In this document: positions 53,044-62,262 of the stretch, piece by piece | Layout of the letters: each line of letters opens with the position of its first letter | Numbering within the stretch: the stretch's first letter is position 1 | DNA from: Streptomyces sp. NBC_01235 | GTDB taxonomy: Bacteria > Actinomycetota > Actinomycetes > Streptomycetales > Streptomycetaceae | Reading direction: 5' to 3' | DNA: 64,000 nucleotides | Assembly (NCBI RefSeq): GCF_035989285.1 | Contig: NZ_CP108513.1 | Location: 9,238,001 to 9,302,000 of the forward strand | The notes under the pieces: model-generated | What the model was told of the DNA's origin: nothing | What the model saw: the letters and a program-made list of their open reading frames with translations, nothing else | Database searches by the model: none | Made by a program: the position numbers and the translations under genes

Positions 53044-54006
53044 CTAGTCTTCGCCCCGGCGCTGCACCAGGCGCCAGTTGATGATCGAGAAGAGGACGAC
53101 GACGAGGAAGATGCCCCACGCCACGGCGGCGCCGTAGCCGAAGTCGTTGTTGTCGAAGGTCTGCTGGAAGAAGTAGAGGACCATGGTCCGGCCGGCATGG
53201 CCCGGACCGCCCGAGAACGTCGAGTCGTTCGACGTGTTCTGCAGCAGGACCTGGGGTTCGGAGAAGCTCTGCAGACCGGTGACCGTCGACACGACGAGCA
53301 CGAACAGCAGCACCGGGCGCATCATCGGCAGCGTGATCCGGAAGAAGGTCTGCACGGGACCCGCGCCGTCCATCCGTGCCGCCTCGTACAGCTCGCTCGG
53401 GATGGTCTGGAGCCCGGCGAGGAAGATGATCGCGTTGTAACCGGTCCACTGCCAGGTCATCAGCGTCGCGATGGCGATCTTGATGCCCCACGGTGTGTTC
53501 AGCCAGGCGATCTGGTCGAAACCTATTGCCTGCAGAAAGGCGTTGACGAGACCGAAGTTGGTGGAGAAGACCGAACCGAAGATGATCGCGATCGCCACGA
53601 CCGAGGTGACGTTCGGCAGGAAGTATGCGATGCGGTAGAGGTTTCTGAAACGGACCGCGGAGTTGAGCATCACGGCCGTCACCATCGCCAGGAAGATCAT
53701 GGGGAAGGTGGCCAGCGCCCAGATGACGATCGTGGTCCCGATCGAGCTCCAGAACTCGGAGTCGCTCAGCAGGTACTGGTACTGCGAGAGACCCGCCCAC
53801 TCCATCGAGCCGAGGCCGTCCCAGCGGTGGAAGGAGAGGTAGAGCGAGAATCCGACGGGGATCAGACCGAAGCAGAGGAAGAGCAGGTAGAAGGGGGAGA
53901 TCGCGGCGTAGAGGTGCCAGTACTTGCGGAAACCTTTCCCGGGCTGCGTCGTGGGTGTTTCCGTCACTGCCGCCGGGGGCCTCTCCAGTGCGGGAAGGGT
54001 GGCCAT
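53044..54006 (-). CDS. ABC sugar transporter permease (MalF-like)
   Basis: A 320-residue permease. ATG 54006 is preferred to the longer frame start at 54045, which would overlap the binding-protein gene; ATG 54006 overlaps that gene's TGA by one base. Six helices begin at YAAISPFYLLFLCFGLIPV, and the EAA loop is ELYEAARMDGAGPVQTFFRI (about residues 219-238). Forms the transport channel with the MalG-like partner; substrate presumably galactose-, mannose- or fucose-containing oligosaccharides, from the surrounding hydrolases. Confidence 0.93.
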   Translation of the reverse strand: MATLPALERPPAAVTETPTTQPGKGFRKYWHLYAAISPFYLLFLCFGLIPVGFSLYLSFHRWDGLGSMEWAGLSQYQYLLSDSEFWSSIGTTIVIWALATFPMIFLAMVTAVMLNSAVRFRNLYRIAYFLPNVTSVVAIAIIFGSVFSTNFGLVNAFLQAIGFDQIAWLNTPWGIKIAIATLMTWQWTGYNAIIFLAGLQTIPSELYEAARMDGAGPVQTFFRITLPMMRPVLLFVLVVSTVTGLQSFSEPQVLLQNTSNDSTFSGGPGHAGRTMVLYFFQQTFDNNDFGYGAAVAWGIFLVVVLFSIINWRLVQRRGED

Positions 54007-55301
54007 CAGTAGCTCACCCCCAGGTGCTTCGCGATGCGCCGGCATGTGCTCATGGCGTCACTCCAGGCCTGCTTCGGGTCCTTGCCGAGGACGCCGACGT
54101 TCTTGATCTCGTCCTTGATGGGCTGCCCGAGCGCCACGTCGAAGGGGCTGTTGTAGGCGACCGCGATCTTCTGCGCGGCGGGCCCGAAGACGTCCATGGT
54201 GATCTGGCCGCCGAAGAAGGGGTCGGGCTCGCGGACCTGCTTCAGGTCGTACGAGGCGGGGGTCGAGGGGAAGAGTCCCGCGTCGACGAAGCCCTGCGCC
54301 TGGTTGCCCGCGTCGAGCATCCAGCTGATGATCTGGAAGGCCCGCTCGGGCTCCCGGCACGCCTTGGTGATCGACAGGAACGAGCCGCCGTTGTTGGAGG
54401 GCCGCACGGGCATGTCGGCCACCCGCCACCTGCCCTTCGTCTTCGGTAGGCCGTTCTTGAGGTCGCTGGTGGCCCAGGAGGCGCCCAACTGGCTCGGCAG
54501 CTTGCCGGCCTCGATGGCCGAGAACTGGTCCGGGGTGCCGTTGACCAGGTTCGAGACGATCTTGCGCTGCTTGGCCTCGACGGCGAGCGCCCAGGCGTCG
54601 CGCACGTGTTCCTGGTCGCCGATGAAGTGGCGGTCCTTGTCGACATACCGCAGGCTGCCCTGCTGCACCACGTTCTCGAAGACGCTGTTGACGTCGGTGA
54701 GCAGGGAGGCTCCAGGGATCCGCTTCCTGAGCCGCTCGCCCGCCGCGAAGAACCTCTCCCAGGTGTTGAGCTCCTTCGACACGTCGGCGGGCTCGTAGGG
54801 CAGCCCCGCCTTCTGGAAGACGGCGTACTGGTAGAGGTGCGCGACCGGGCCGCAGTCGATCGGGAAGCCGACCATCGTGCCGTCGTCCGCGATGCCCTGC
54901 TCCCACTTCCAGGGCAGGTACTGGGACTTGTGCTTGTCCGCGCCGAGGGTGCGCAGGTCCACGAACTGGTCGGCGTTGGGCAGGTAGGACGCCATGTCCT
55001 CGCCCTTCAGCCCCGCGATGTCGGGAACGTGGGCGCGCCCGGCCATCGTCGTGATCAGCTTCGACCGGTAGTAACCGCCGATCTTGATGGCCCGGAGGTC
55101 GACCGAGCTGTCGTAACGGGCCTTGGCGTTCTTGATGACCGTGTCGCCGAGGCCGCCGTCCCAGTACCACAGGACCATGTTCCGGCCGGTCGAGCCGGTC
55201 GGAACGGCGCAGCCGGACGCCAGGCCGCCGAGCGCTGTGGCGGCCGAACCGGCCAGGCTCGCGCGCAGCAGGCCTCTACGTGAGAGCCGCACAGCTCCCA
55301 C
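54006..55301 (-). CDS. ABC transporter solute-binding lipoprotein
   Basis: A 431-residue family-1 carbohydrate-binding protein, exported as a Tat lipoprotein: SRRGLLRASLAG at 7-18 and lipobox ASGC with Cys31. GTG 55301 is used; GTG 55292 is an alternative with a poor ribosome site in both cases. The body has the usual two-lobe pattern (LWYWDGGLGDTVIKN, AHLYQYAVFQKAGLPYEP, DAGLFPSTPASYD). A 17-bp perfect palindrome lies 19 bp upstream, suggesting regulated expression. It begins the transporter segment, 124 bp after the kinase gene. Confidence 0.92.
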   Translation of the reverse strand: MGAVRLSRRGLLRASLAGSAATALGGLASGCAVPTGSTGRNMVLWYWDGGLGDTVIKNAKARYDSSVDLRAIKIGGYYRSKLITTMAGRAHVPDIAGLKGEDMASYLPNADQFVDLRTLGADKHKSQYLPWKWEQGIADDGTMVGFPIDCGPVAHLYQYAVFQKAGLPYEPADVSKELNTWERFFAAGERLRKRIPGASLLTDVNSVFENVVQQGSLRYVDKDRHFIGDQEHVRDAWALAVEAKQRKIVSNLVNGTPDQFSAIEAGKLPSQLGASWATSDLKNGLPKTKGRWRVADMPVRPSNNGGSFLSITKACREPERAFQIISWMLDAGNQAQGFVDAGLFPSTPASYDLKQVREPDPFFGGQITMDVFGPAAQKIAVAYNSPFDVALGQPIKDEIKNVGVLGKDPKQAWSDAMSTCRRIAKHLGVSY

Positions 55302-55320
55302 CGCCTTTCGGATCTGTTCG

Positions 55321-55337
55321 CGTCTTCGCAGAAGACG
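55321..55337. promoter_or_regulatory. Palindromic operator-like site upstream of binding-protein gene
   Basis: CGTCTTC-GCA-GAAGACG, perfect 7-bp arms with a 3-bp centre, ending 19 bp before the GTG start at 55301. Candidate operator for DeoR or another regulator. Confidence 0.45.
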
Positions 55338-55377
55338 GGGTGCAATTCGAGGGGCATTGCGTGGGGTTGGCTTCTTG

Positions 55378-55425
<48 letters not shown>

Positions 55426-55431
<6 letters not shown>

Positions 55432-56445
55432 CCGCTGGGCTGGCGGGGTGACCGGCGCATACCGCACCGGCGGCCCCACGTCCGCCGGGATGCGGTCGGC
55501 CAGGAAGCCGTAAGTCCGCCTCAGCTCGGGGTCGCTCACCGAGCGCCACCATCGGTCGACGCCGTACCAGCCGGGGGCGGCGAGGGCGCCGCTGTGATGC
55601 CGCACCGAGAGCCCGGCGGCCAGGACGGCGAACAGCAGCCGTTCCTCCAGCGGCCAGCCGCCCAGGGAGGCCGCGACGAAGCTGGCGCCGAACACGTCCC
55701 CGGCGCCCGTCGCGTCCAGGACGTCGACGTCGAGGGCGGGGACCCCGGCGTACTCCCCGGTCGTCTGGTCGACCGCGAGAGCGCCCTCGGCACCCCGGGT
55801 GACCACGGCCACCGGCACCAGCTCCGCGAGCGTGCCGAGCGCGGCGACCGCGCTGTCGGTCCGGGTGTACGCCATCGCCTCGGTCTCGTTGGGGAGGAAG
55901 GCGTGGCACAGGGCGAGCCGGTCGAGGAGGTCGGTGGACCACTGCTGGGTGGGGTCCCAGCCGACGTCGGCGTAGATCTGGGTGCCGTTCGCGGCCGCCT
56001 TGGCGAGCCACGCGCGCGGTTCGGCCTCGAGGTGCACGAGGGCCGTGCGCGCCTCGGGCGGGTCGCCCATCAGCTCGTCCTGCGAGTACGGCGGCTCCTG
56101 GCCGTGGGTGACCAGGGCCCGGTCGTGGCCGTACGCGAGAGCGACGGTGACCGGGGTGTGCCAGCCGTCCGCCACCCTGGAGAGGGCGAGGTCGACGCCC
56201 TCCTTACCGGCGAGGACCTCCTGGCAGTGGACGCCGTAGAAGTCGTCGCCGAAGACCGTGGCCAGCGAGGTCCTCAGGCCGAAGCGGGACGCTGCCACCG
56301 CGAGGTTGGCGATGCCGCCGGGGCCACAGCCCATGCCCGCCGTCCAGATCTCCTCGCCCGGCGTCGGAGGCCTGCCGAGCCCCGTGAGGACGAGGTCGTA
56401 GAAGAGCAGCCCGGTGAGCAGCACCTCGGGCCGGTCGTCGTCCAC
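55426..56445 (-). CDS. PfkB-family carbohydrate kinase
   Basis: A 339-residue ribokinase-fold sugar kinase. GTG 56445 is chosen because GAGAGG lies 7 nt upstream; a longer frame from 56463 has no ribosome site. N-terminal GG motif GPGGIANLAVAASRFG and C-terminal DATGAGDVFGASFVA with the catalytic Asp are both present. It probably phosphorylates a monosaccharide or derivative released by the island's hydrolases, and could supply the phospho-sugar substrate of the GH4 enzyme. It is divergent from the DeoR regulator. Confidence 0.9.
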
Positions 56446-56550
56446 CGCGCATCCTCTCGTCAAGACTCTTCATTTCGGTGACCGGAATCGTGCGCCCCTC
56501 CGCGACTTTGGTCAATACCTCAGCAGAAGTGAGCATGGATTTGATTGAAG

Positions 56551-57336
56551 ATGACGAGTAGTGTTCACGCCGTGCTGGCAGAACGACGACATCAACTCAT
56601 CCTGCGGGCCCTGCGCTCCGGTGGCCCCGCGGCCGTGACCGATCTCTCCGAGCAGCTGGGTGTGAGCCCGGCCACGATCAGGCGTGACCTGGTCAAACTC
56701 GAGGAGGACGGCCTGCTGACCCGGGTGCACGGCGGCGCCGTCGCGGAGGAGGGCGACCAGCCCTTCGCCGAGGTCGCCGAGGTGCGCGTGGCCGAGAAGG
56801 ACGCCATAGCCGCTCGCGCCGCGGCGATGGTCGCGGACGGCCAGTCGGTGCTCCTCGACATCGGTACCACCGCCTACCGCCTGGCCCGGCAGCTGCACGG
56901 CCGACGGCTGACGGTGATCACCAGCAACCTCGTGGTCTACGAGGAGCTCGCCGACGACGAGGGCATCGAGCTGGTGCTGCTCGGCGGCATGGTCCGCCGC
57001 GAGTACCGCTCCCTGGTCGGCTTCCTCACCGAGGACAACCTGCGCCAGCTGCACGCCGACTGGCTCTTCCTCGGCACCAGTGGAGTGCGTCCGGCCGGAC
57101 AGGTGATGGACACGACGGTCGTCGAGGTGCCAGTGAAACGGGCCATGATCAAGGCCGGTGACAAGGTCGTCCTGCTCGCCGACTCGGCGAAGTTCCCGGG
57201 TACGGGTATGGCGAAGGTCTGCGGTCCCGAGGACCTGGACGTGGTGGTGACGGACACGCCGGTCGACGCAGCGACGCGGGCCTCCTTGGAGGAGGCCCGC
57301 GTCGAGATAGTCGTGGCAGGAAAGGTGCAAGCTTGA
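56551..57336 (+). CDS. DeoR-family transcriptional regulator
   Basis: A 261-residue DeoR repressor. ATG 56551 is taken; GTG 56572 (giving LAERRHQLIL, the usual family start) is a serious alternative. Winged helix at about 13-65 (VTDLSEQLGVSPATIRRDLV, LTRVHGGAV), then the sugar-phosphate-sensing DeoRC domain (VLLDIGTTAYRLARQL, LLGGMVRREYRSLVG, FLGTSGV, KVVLLADSAKF). Next to a PfkB kinase and GH4, it probably responds to a phosphorylated sugar and controls the divergent kinase-ABC-galactosidase genes and the rightward glycosidases. Confidence 0.9.
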   Translation: MTSSVHAVLAERRHQLILRALRSGGPAAVTDLSEQLGVSPATIRRDLVKLEEDGLLTRVHGGAVAEEGDQPFAEVAEVRVAEKDAIAARAAAMVADGQSVLLDIGTTAYRLARQLHGRRLTVITSNLVVYEELADDEGIELVLLGGMVRREYRSLVGFLTEDNLRQLHADWLFLGTSGVRPAGQVMDTTVVEVPVKRAMIKAGDKVVLLADSAKFPGTGMAKVCGPEDLDVVVTDTPVDAATRASLEEARVEIVVAGKVQA

Positions 57337-57423
57337 ATCCTCTCCCTCGCAATCGAAGGAGATTCCTGGCTCACGGTGCTCGAACGCTCAGCAAGCGATC
57401 GAGTCTTACGCGATCAGCACCAG

Positions 57424-57449
57424 CCGGGTTGAAACCAGCCCGGGTTTTT
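57424..57449 (+). terminator. Weak hairpin with T-tract after deoR
   Basis: CCGGG (57424-57428) pairs with CCCGG (57439-57443) and is followed by five T (57445-57449). A short stem, but one of few T-tracts in the window. Probably a weak terminator or attenuator before the GH4 gene. Confidence 0.4.
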
Positions 57450-57473
57450 GGAACAAGTGCAAGGAGACAGCGC

Positions 57474-57626
57474 GTGCTTGGTTCTCGCAACGCACTGCGC
57501 GGAGTTTACCCGATCATGTGGGCAGATGTCCGTCCAAAGGTCGAATCCTCGTTCCGTGACCTGCTCTGCAGGGGCTCGTCTTTCCCCCAGCCTGGACGCC
57601 GGGGCATCCTCGGAGGAACCCGGTGA
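57474..57626 (+). CDS. Possible small leader protein coupled to GH4
   Basis: A 50-codon frame starting at GTG 57474, 7 nt after AAGGAG (57461-57466), and ending in a TGA that overlaps the GH4 start as GTGA. The arrangement is what translational coupling looks like. Against it, about one third of third codon positions are A/T (17 of 50), much higher than in neighbouring genes, and no domain is recognisable. It may be a leader peptide or an accident. The rest of the 286-bp gap after deoR holds only the weak hairpin at 57424. Confidence 0.35.
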   Translation: MLGSRNALRGVYPIMWADVRPKVESSFRDLLCRGSSFPQPGRRGILGGTR

Positions 57627-58960
57627 AACTGACGATTCTGGGCGGCGGTGGGTTCCGGGTGCCGCTCGTGTACGGGGCGCTGCTGACGGACCGGGCCGAG
57701 GGGCGGGTCACGGAAGTCGTTCTGCATGATCTGGACGACAGTCGACTGTATGCAGTCGCCCGTGTACTGGATGAGCAGGCGGCCCGCGTCCCCGACGCCC
57801 CCAAGGTGACCGCCATCACCGACCTCGACGAGGCTCTGCGCGGCGCCGACTTCATCTTCTCCGCGATCCGCGTCGGCGGCCTCGAAGGCCGAGCCAACGA
57901 CGAACGGGTGGCCCTCGCGCAGGGCGTCCTCGGCCAGGAGACGGTCGGCGCCGGCGGCATCGCCTACGGTCTGCGGACGGTCCCCGTCGCCGTCGACATC
58001 GCCCGGCGGGTGGCCCGCCTGGCCCCCGACGCCTGGGTCATCAACTTCACCAACCCGGCGGGCCTGGTCACCGAGGCCATGTCCCGCCACCTCGGCGACC
58101 GCGTCATCGGCATCTGCGACTCCCCGGTCGGCCTCGGCCGCCGTATCGCCCGCGTCCTCGGCGCCGACCCGAAGGAGGCGTGGATCGACTACGTCGGTCT
58201 CAACCACCTCGGCTGGGTCCGCGGCCTGCGCGTCGCCGGACGCGACGAGCTCCCGCGGCTGCTCGCCGACGCCGACCTCCTCGGTTCCTTCGAGGAGGGC
58301 AAGCTCTTCGGCGTCGACTGGCTTCAGTCCCTCGGCGCGATCCCCAACGAGTACCTGCACTACTACTACTTCAACCGGGAAGCCGTCCGCGCCTACCAGC
58401 AGGCCGAGAAGACCCGCGGCGCCTTCCTCGCCGACCAGCAGGCCCGCTTCTACGAGGAGATGAAGCGCCCCGACGCCGCGGCCCTGACCGCCTGGGACCG
58501 CACCCGCGCCGAACGCGAGGCCACCTACATGGCCGAGAACCGGGAGGCGGCCGGCGCCGGCGAACGCGACGCCGACGACCTCTCCGGCGGCTACGAGAAG
58601 GTGGCCCTCGCCCTGATGCGGGCCATCGCCCGGGACGAGCGCACGACCCTGATCCTCAACGTCCGCAACCAGGGCACCCTCTCGGTGCTCGACACGGACG
58701 CCGTCATCGAGGTGCCCTGCCTCGTCGACGCGAACGGCGCGCACCCGGTCGCCGTGGCCCCGCTGCCCGAGCACGCCACGGGTCTGGTCTGCGCGGTCAA
58801 GGGCGTCGAGCGCGAGGTGCTCGCCGCCGCCGAGTCGGGCTCCCGCGCGACGGCCGTGAAGGCGTTCGCGCTGCACCCGCTCGTCGACTCGGTGAACGTG
58901 GCCCGCAGGCTGGTCGAGGGCTACACCGACGTCCACCCCGGGCTGGCGTACCTTAAGTAG
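57623..58960 (+). CDS. GH4 family glycosidase (6-phospho-beta-glucosidase-like)
   Basis: A 445-residue NAD- and Mn-dependent glycosidase working by a redox elimination mechanism. GTG 57623 follows GGAGGA. Motifs: NAD loop ILGGGGFRVP at 5-14, NFTNPAGLVTEA, metal Cys in GICDSPVGLG (about 173) and metal His in VGLNHLGWVRG (about 203). GH4 enzymes of this branch usually act on 6-phosphosugars, but uptake here is by an ABC system, so the PfkB kinase may phosphorylate the substrate or this member takes unphosphorylated sugar. An internal CGACTG-TATG-CAGTCG palindrome (57743-57758) falls in a rare-codon patch. Confidence 0.9.
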   Translation: MKLTILGGGGFRVPLVYGALLTDRAEGRVTEVVLHDLDDSRLYAVARVLDEQAARVPDAPKVTAITDLDEALRGADFIFSAIRVGGLEGRANDERVALAQGVLGQETVGAGGIAYGLRTVPVAVDIARRVARLAPDAWVINFTNPAGLVTEAMSRHLGDRVIGICDSPVGLGRRIARVLGADPKEAWIDYVGLNHLGWVRGLRVAGRDELPRLLADADLLGSFEEGKLFGVDWLQSLGAIPNEYLHYYYFNREAVRAYQQAEKTRGAFLADQQARFYEEMKRPDAAALTAWDRTRAEREATYMAENREAAGAGERDADDLSGGYEKVALALMRAIARDERTTLILNVRNQGTLSVLDTDAVIEVPCLVDANGAHPVAVAPLPEHATGLVCAVKGVEREVLAAAESGSRATAVKAFALHPLVDSVNVARRLVEGYTDVHPGLAYLK

Positions 58961-58969
58961 GCGCCCGAT

Positions 58970-58983
58970 GGAAAGCGCTTTCC
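58970..58983. promoter_or_regulatory. LacI-type operator upstream of GH38
   Basis: GGAAAGCGCTTTCC, a perfect 14-bp palindrome with the central GCGC of LacI/GalR-family sites. It lies 9 bp after the GH4 stop and 81 bp before the alpha-mannosidase start. No LacI regulator is encoded in the window. Confidence 0.65.
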
Positions 58984-59064
58984 CGTCACCCGGTCCGCCC
59001 GGTCCGCCCAGCCCCTGGCCCCCGTGCCGCCCCGGCCTCCGTGGTCCCTCTCTGGAGATTCCCC

Positions 59065-62000
59065 ATGCATGACGAACGCCGCCGCATCGAGGAGCGCGTC
59101 GAACGCGTCCACAACCAGCGCATCAAGCCCGCGATCTACGCGGCCACCATGCCCTTCGAGGTCGAGGCCTGGCAGGCGCCGGGGGAGCCGGTCCCCTTCG
59201 CGGAGGCCGCGGCCGCCACCTACGAGCCCTTCGCGATGGACACCCCGTGGGGTCCGCCGTGGGGCACCACATGGTTCCGGATGCGCGGACAGGTGCCCGC
59301 CGAGTGGGCCGGCCGGCGCGTCGAGGCGGTGATCGACCTCGGCTTCGTGGGCGACTGGCCCGGCAACCAGGCCGAGGCCCTCGTCCACCTCACCGACGGG
59401 ACACCGCTGAAGGCGGTCAACCCGCTCAACCAGTACGTGCCGATCGGCAACCCGGCGATGGGCGGGGAGACCATCGACTACCTCGTCGAGGCCGCCTCCA
59501 ACCCGGACATCCTGGCAGGCGACTTCGCGGCGCCGACCCCGCTGGGCGATGTACTGACGGCAGGCGACCGTCCACTGTATACATTCCGCCGCGCCGACAT
59601 CGCCGTCCTCGACGAGCAGGTCTGGCACCTCGACCTCGACCTCCAGGTGCTGCGCGAACTCATGGTGCACCTCGGCGAGCACGAGCCGCGCCGCCACGAG
59701 ATCATGCACGCCCTGGACCGTGCCATGGACGTCCTGGACCTGGACGACGTCTCCGGCAGCGCCGCGGCCGTCCGCGAGGTCCTCGCCCCCGTGCTGGCCC
59801 GCCCCGCCCACGCCAGCGCCCACACCATCTCCGGCGTCGGCCACGCGCACATCGACTCCGCCTGGCTGTGGCCGATCCGCGAGACGAAGCGCAAGACCTC
59901 CCGCACCTTCTCCAACGTCACCTCGCTCGCCGACGAGTACGACGACTTCATCTTCGCCTGCTCGCAGGCCCAGCAGTACGAGTGGGTGCGCGACAACTAC
60001 CCCCACGTGTGGGCGCGCATCCAGGAGTCGGTGAAGAAGGGGCAGTGGGCCCCCGTCGGCGGCATGTGGGTCGAGTCCGACGGCAACCTGCCCGGCGGCG
60101 AGGCCATCGCCCGCCAACTGGTCCACGGCAAGCGCTTCTTCATCGAGCACTTCGGCATCGAGACCAAGGGCGTCTGGCTGCCGGACTCCTTCGGCTACAA
60201 CGCCGCCTACCCGCAGCTCGCCAAGCTCGCCGGGAACGACTGGTTCCTCACCCAGAAGATCTCCTGGAACCAGACGAACAAGTTCCCCCACCACACCTTC
60301 TGGTGGGAGGGCATCGACGGCACCCGCATCTTCACGCACTTCCCGCCCGTCGACACCTACAACGCGCGGTTCAGCGGCGAGGAGATGGACCGCGCCGTGC
60401 GCAACTACTCGGAGAAGGGCGGCGGTACGCGTTCCCTGGCCCCCTTCGGCTGGGGCGACGGCGGTGGCGGCCCCACCCGCGAGATCATGGAACGGGCGCG
60501 CAGGCTGGCCGACCTGGAAGGCTCGCCGAAGGTCGTGCTCGAGCACCCCGACACGTTCTTCGCCAAGGCCCGCGCGGAGTACCCGGACGCCCCCGTCTGG
60601 GTCGGCGAGCTCTACCTGGAGCTGCACCGCGCCACCTACACCACCCAGGCCCGCACCAAGCAGGGCAACCGACGCAGCGAACACAAGCTGCGCGAGGCGG
60701 AGTTGTGGGCCACGACGGCCGCACTGCACGCGCCGGGCTACGCCTACCCGTACGAGAAGCTCGACCGGCTGTGGAAGACGGTCCTGCTGCATCAGTTCCA
60801 CGACATCCTGCCGGGTTCCTCCATCGCCTGGGTGCACCGCGAGGCGGAGGCCGAATACGCGCGTGTCGCTGAGGAGTTGGAGGCCCTGACGGCCGAGGCG
60901 GTGGCCGCGCTGGGCGGGGCCCGGGCGGGCGCGGGCGCGACGGGCGACGGCTCGCCGGTCTCGCCGCGGGTGTTCAACACCAGCCCGTACGCCCGCGCCG
61001 AGGTGGTCCGCACGCCCGAGGGCGCGCCGGCGTACGTCGAGGTGCCCGCGAGCGGCAGCGCACCGCTGGCGGACGCGCGGCCGCCGCAGCCCGTGACGGT
61101 CGCCGGTCGTGTCCTCGACAACGGCCTGGTCCGTGTACAAGTCGCAGAAGACGGCACACTGTCTTCTGTATTCGATCTACGGTCGAACCGTGAGGTTCTC
61201 GCCGGTCAGGGCAACCTGCTGCGCCTGCACACCGACCTCCCGAACTACTGGGACGCCTGGGACATCGACAAGCACTACAAGAACCGGTACACCGACCTGT
61301 TGGAGCCGGACGCGGTGACGGTCGTCGAGGAGGACCCGCTCGTCGGCGCGATCCGGATCGCGCGCTCCTTCGGCAAGGGCTCGACGATCACCCAGACCAT
61401 CACCCTCCGTGCCGGCAGCCCCCGCATCGACTTCGAGACCGACATCGACTGGCACGAGGCGGAGAAGATCCTCAAGGCGGCCTTCCCGGTGGACATCCGG
61501 GCGCCGCACTCCTCCGCCGAGATCCAGTTCGGCCACATCCAGCGCCCCACCCACACCAACACCAGCTGGGAGGCGGCCCGCTTCGAGGTCTCCGGCCACC
61601 GCTGGGTGCACATCGGCGAGCCCGGCTACGGCGTCGCCGTCATCAACGACTCCACCTACGGTCACGACGTCTCCCGTACGGTCCGCGAGGACGGCGGTAC
61701 GACGACCACGGTCGCCCTGAGCCTGGTCCGCGCCCCGCGCGTCCCCGATCCCGAGGCCGATCAGGGCCGACACCGCTTCACCTACGCGCTGCTCCCCGGC
61801 GCGAGCATCGAGGACGCGGTCGCGGAGGGGTACTCCCTCAACCTTCCGCTGCGCGTGGCGGGCGTGGCGGACGCGCCCGAGCCGGTCGTCTCGGCGGACG
61901 GTGACGGCATCACCGTCGAGGCGGTGAAGCTCGCCGACGACGAGTCCGGTGACGTCGTCGTCCGCCTCTACGAGTCCCGCGGCGGCCGGGCCACCGGCAC

Positions 62001-62160
62001 CCTGCGCACGGGCTTCCCGCTCGCGGGCGCCCAGGTCACCGACCTGCTGGAGCGGGCGATGGAACCGGCGACCGTAGGTGAGGACGGTGCCGTCGCCGTC
62101 GCCCTGCGCCCCTTCCAGATCCTGACGCTCCGTCTGGAACGCACCATCACCGGCCGTTAG
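59065..62160 (+). CDS. Alpha-mannosidase, GH38
   Basis: A 1031-residue zinc-dependent GH38 enzyme without a signal peptide, so cytosolic. ATG 59065 follows GGAGA; an in-frame GTG at 59041 is less likely. Zinc ligands are His and Asp in GHAHIDSAWLWP (about residue 260), the nucleophile Asp is in WLPDSFGYN (about 375), and a further His is in LLHQFHDILPGSSI. The C-terminal beta-domains (about 640-1031) complete the family length. It removes alpha-mannose from imported glycans. Two rare-codon patches lie at 59573-59583 and 61133-61190, the latter with a CAGAAGAC/GTCTTCTG inverted repeat. Confidence 0.94.
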   Translation: MHDERRRIEERVERVHNQRIKPAIYAATMPFEVEAWQAPGEPVPFAEAAAATYEPFAMDTPWGPPWGTTWFRMRGQVPAEWAGRRVEAVIDLGFVGDWPGNQAEALVHLTDGTPLKAVNPLNQYVPIGNPAMGGETIDYLVEAASNPDILAGDFAAPTPLGDVLTAGDRPLYTFRRADIAVLDEQVWHLDLDLQVLRELMVHLGEHEPRRHEIMHALDRAMDVLDLDDVSGSAAAVREVLAPVLARPAHASAHTISGVGHAHIDSAWLWPIRETKRKTSRTFSNVTSLADEYDDFIFACSQAQQYEWVRDNYPHVWARIQESVKKGQWAPVGGMWVESDGNLPGGEAIARQLVHGKRFFIEHFGIETKGVWLPDSFGYNAAYPQLAKLAGNDWFLTQKISWNQTNKFPHHTFWWEGIDGTRIFTHFPPVDTYNARFSGEEMDRAVRNYSEKGGGTRSLAPFGWGDGGGGPTREIMERARRLADLEGSPKVVLEHPDTFFAKARAEYPDAPVWVGELYLELHRATYTTQARTKQGNRRSEHKLREAELWATTAALHAPGYAYPYEKLDRLWKTVLLHQFHDILPGSSIAWVHREAEAEYARVAEELEALTAEAVAALGGARAGAGATGDGSPVSPRVFNTSPYARAEVVRTPEGAPAYVEVPASGSAPLADARPPQPVTVAGRVLDNGLVRVQVAEDGTLSSVFDLRSNREVLAGQGNLLRLHTDLPNYWDAWDIDKHYKNRYTDLLEPDAVTVVEEDPLVGAIRIARSFGKGSTITQTITLRAGSPRIDFETDIDWHEAEKILKAAFPVDIRAPHSSAEIQFGHIQRPTHTNTSWEAARFEVSGHRWVHIGEPGYGVAVINDSTYGHDVSRTVREDGGTTTTVALSLVRAPRVPDPEADQGRHRFTYALLPGASIEDAVAEGYSLNLPLRVAGVADAPEPVVSADGDGITVEAVKLADDESGDVVVRLYESRGGRATGTLRTGFPLAGAQVTDLLERAMEPATVGEDGAVAVALRPFQILTLRLERTITGR

Positions 62161-62173
62161 CAACGGCGCCCTC

Positions 62174-62226
62174 GGGGGCGGGCCCGCGACCCGCACCGCA
62201 CCACGCCACACCGCGCGCCCGCCCCC
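62174..62226. terminator. Long-loop GC inverted repeat between GH38 and GH29
   Basis: Arms 62174-62183 and 62217-62226 (10 bp, perfect) with a 33-nt loop, 36 bp before the GH29 start. May be a partial terminator or mRNA-stabilising hairpin. Confidence 0.35.
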
Positions 62227-62262
62227 GTCCCGAAGTGCCCTGCCCTGCGGAGGAGTTCAGCC

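Noticed and set aside
49235..53800. One 1521-codon open frame suggesting a giant GH2 protein
   Set aside because: The upstream 540 codons are antisense-free shadow of the two permease genes in another frame; GTG 52168 with a ribosome site starts the real enzyme.
57474..57580. A tRNA-like stretch (GGTCGAATCC resembling a T-arm) before GH4
   Set aside because: No acceptor stem, anticodon arm or D-arm can be folded around it.
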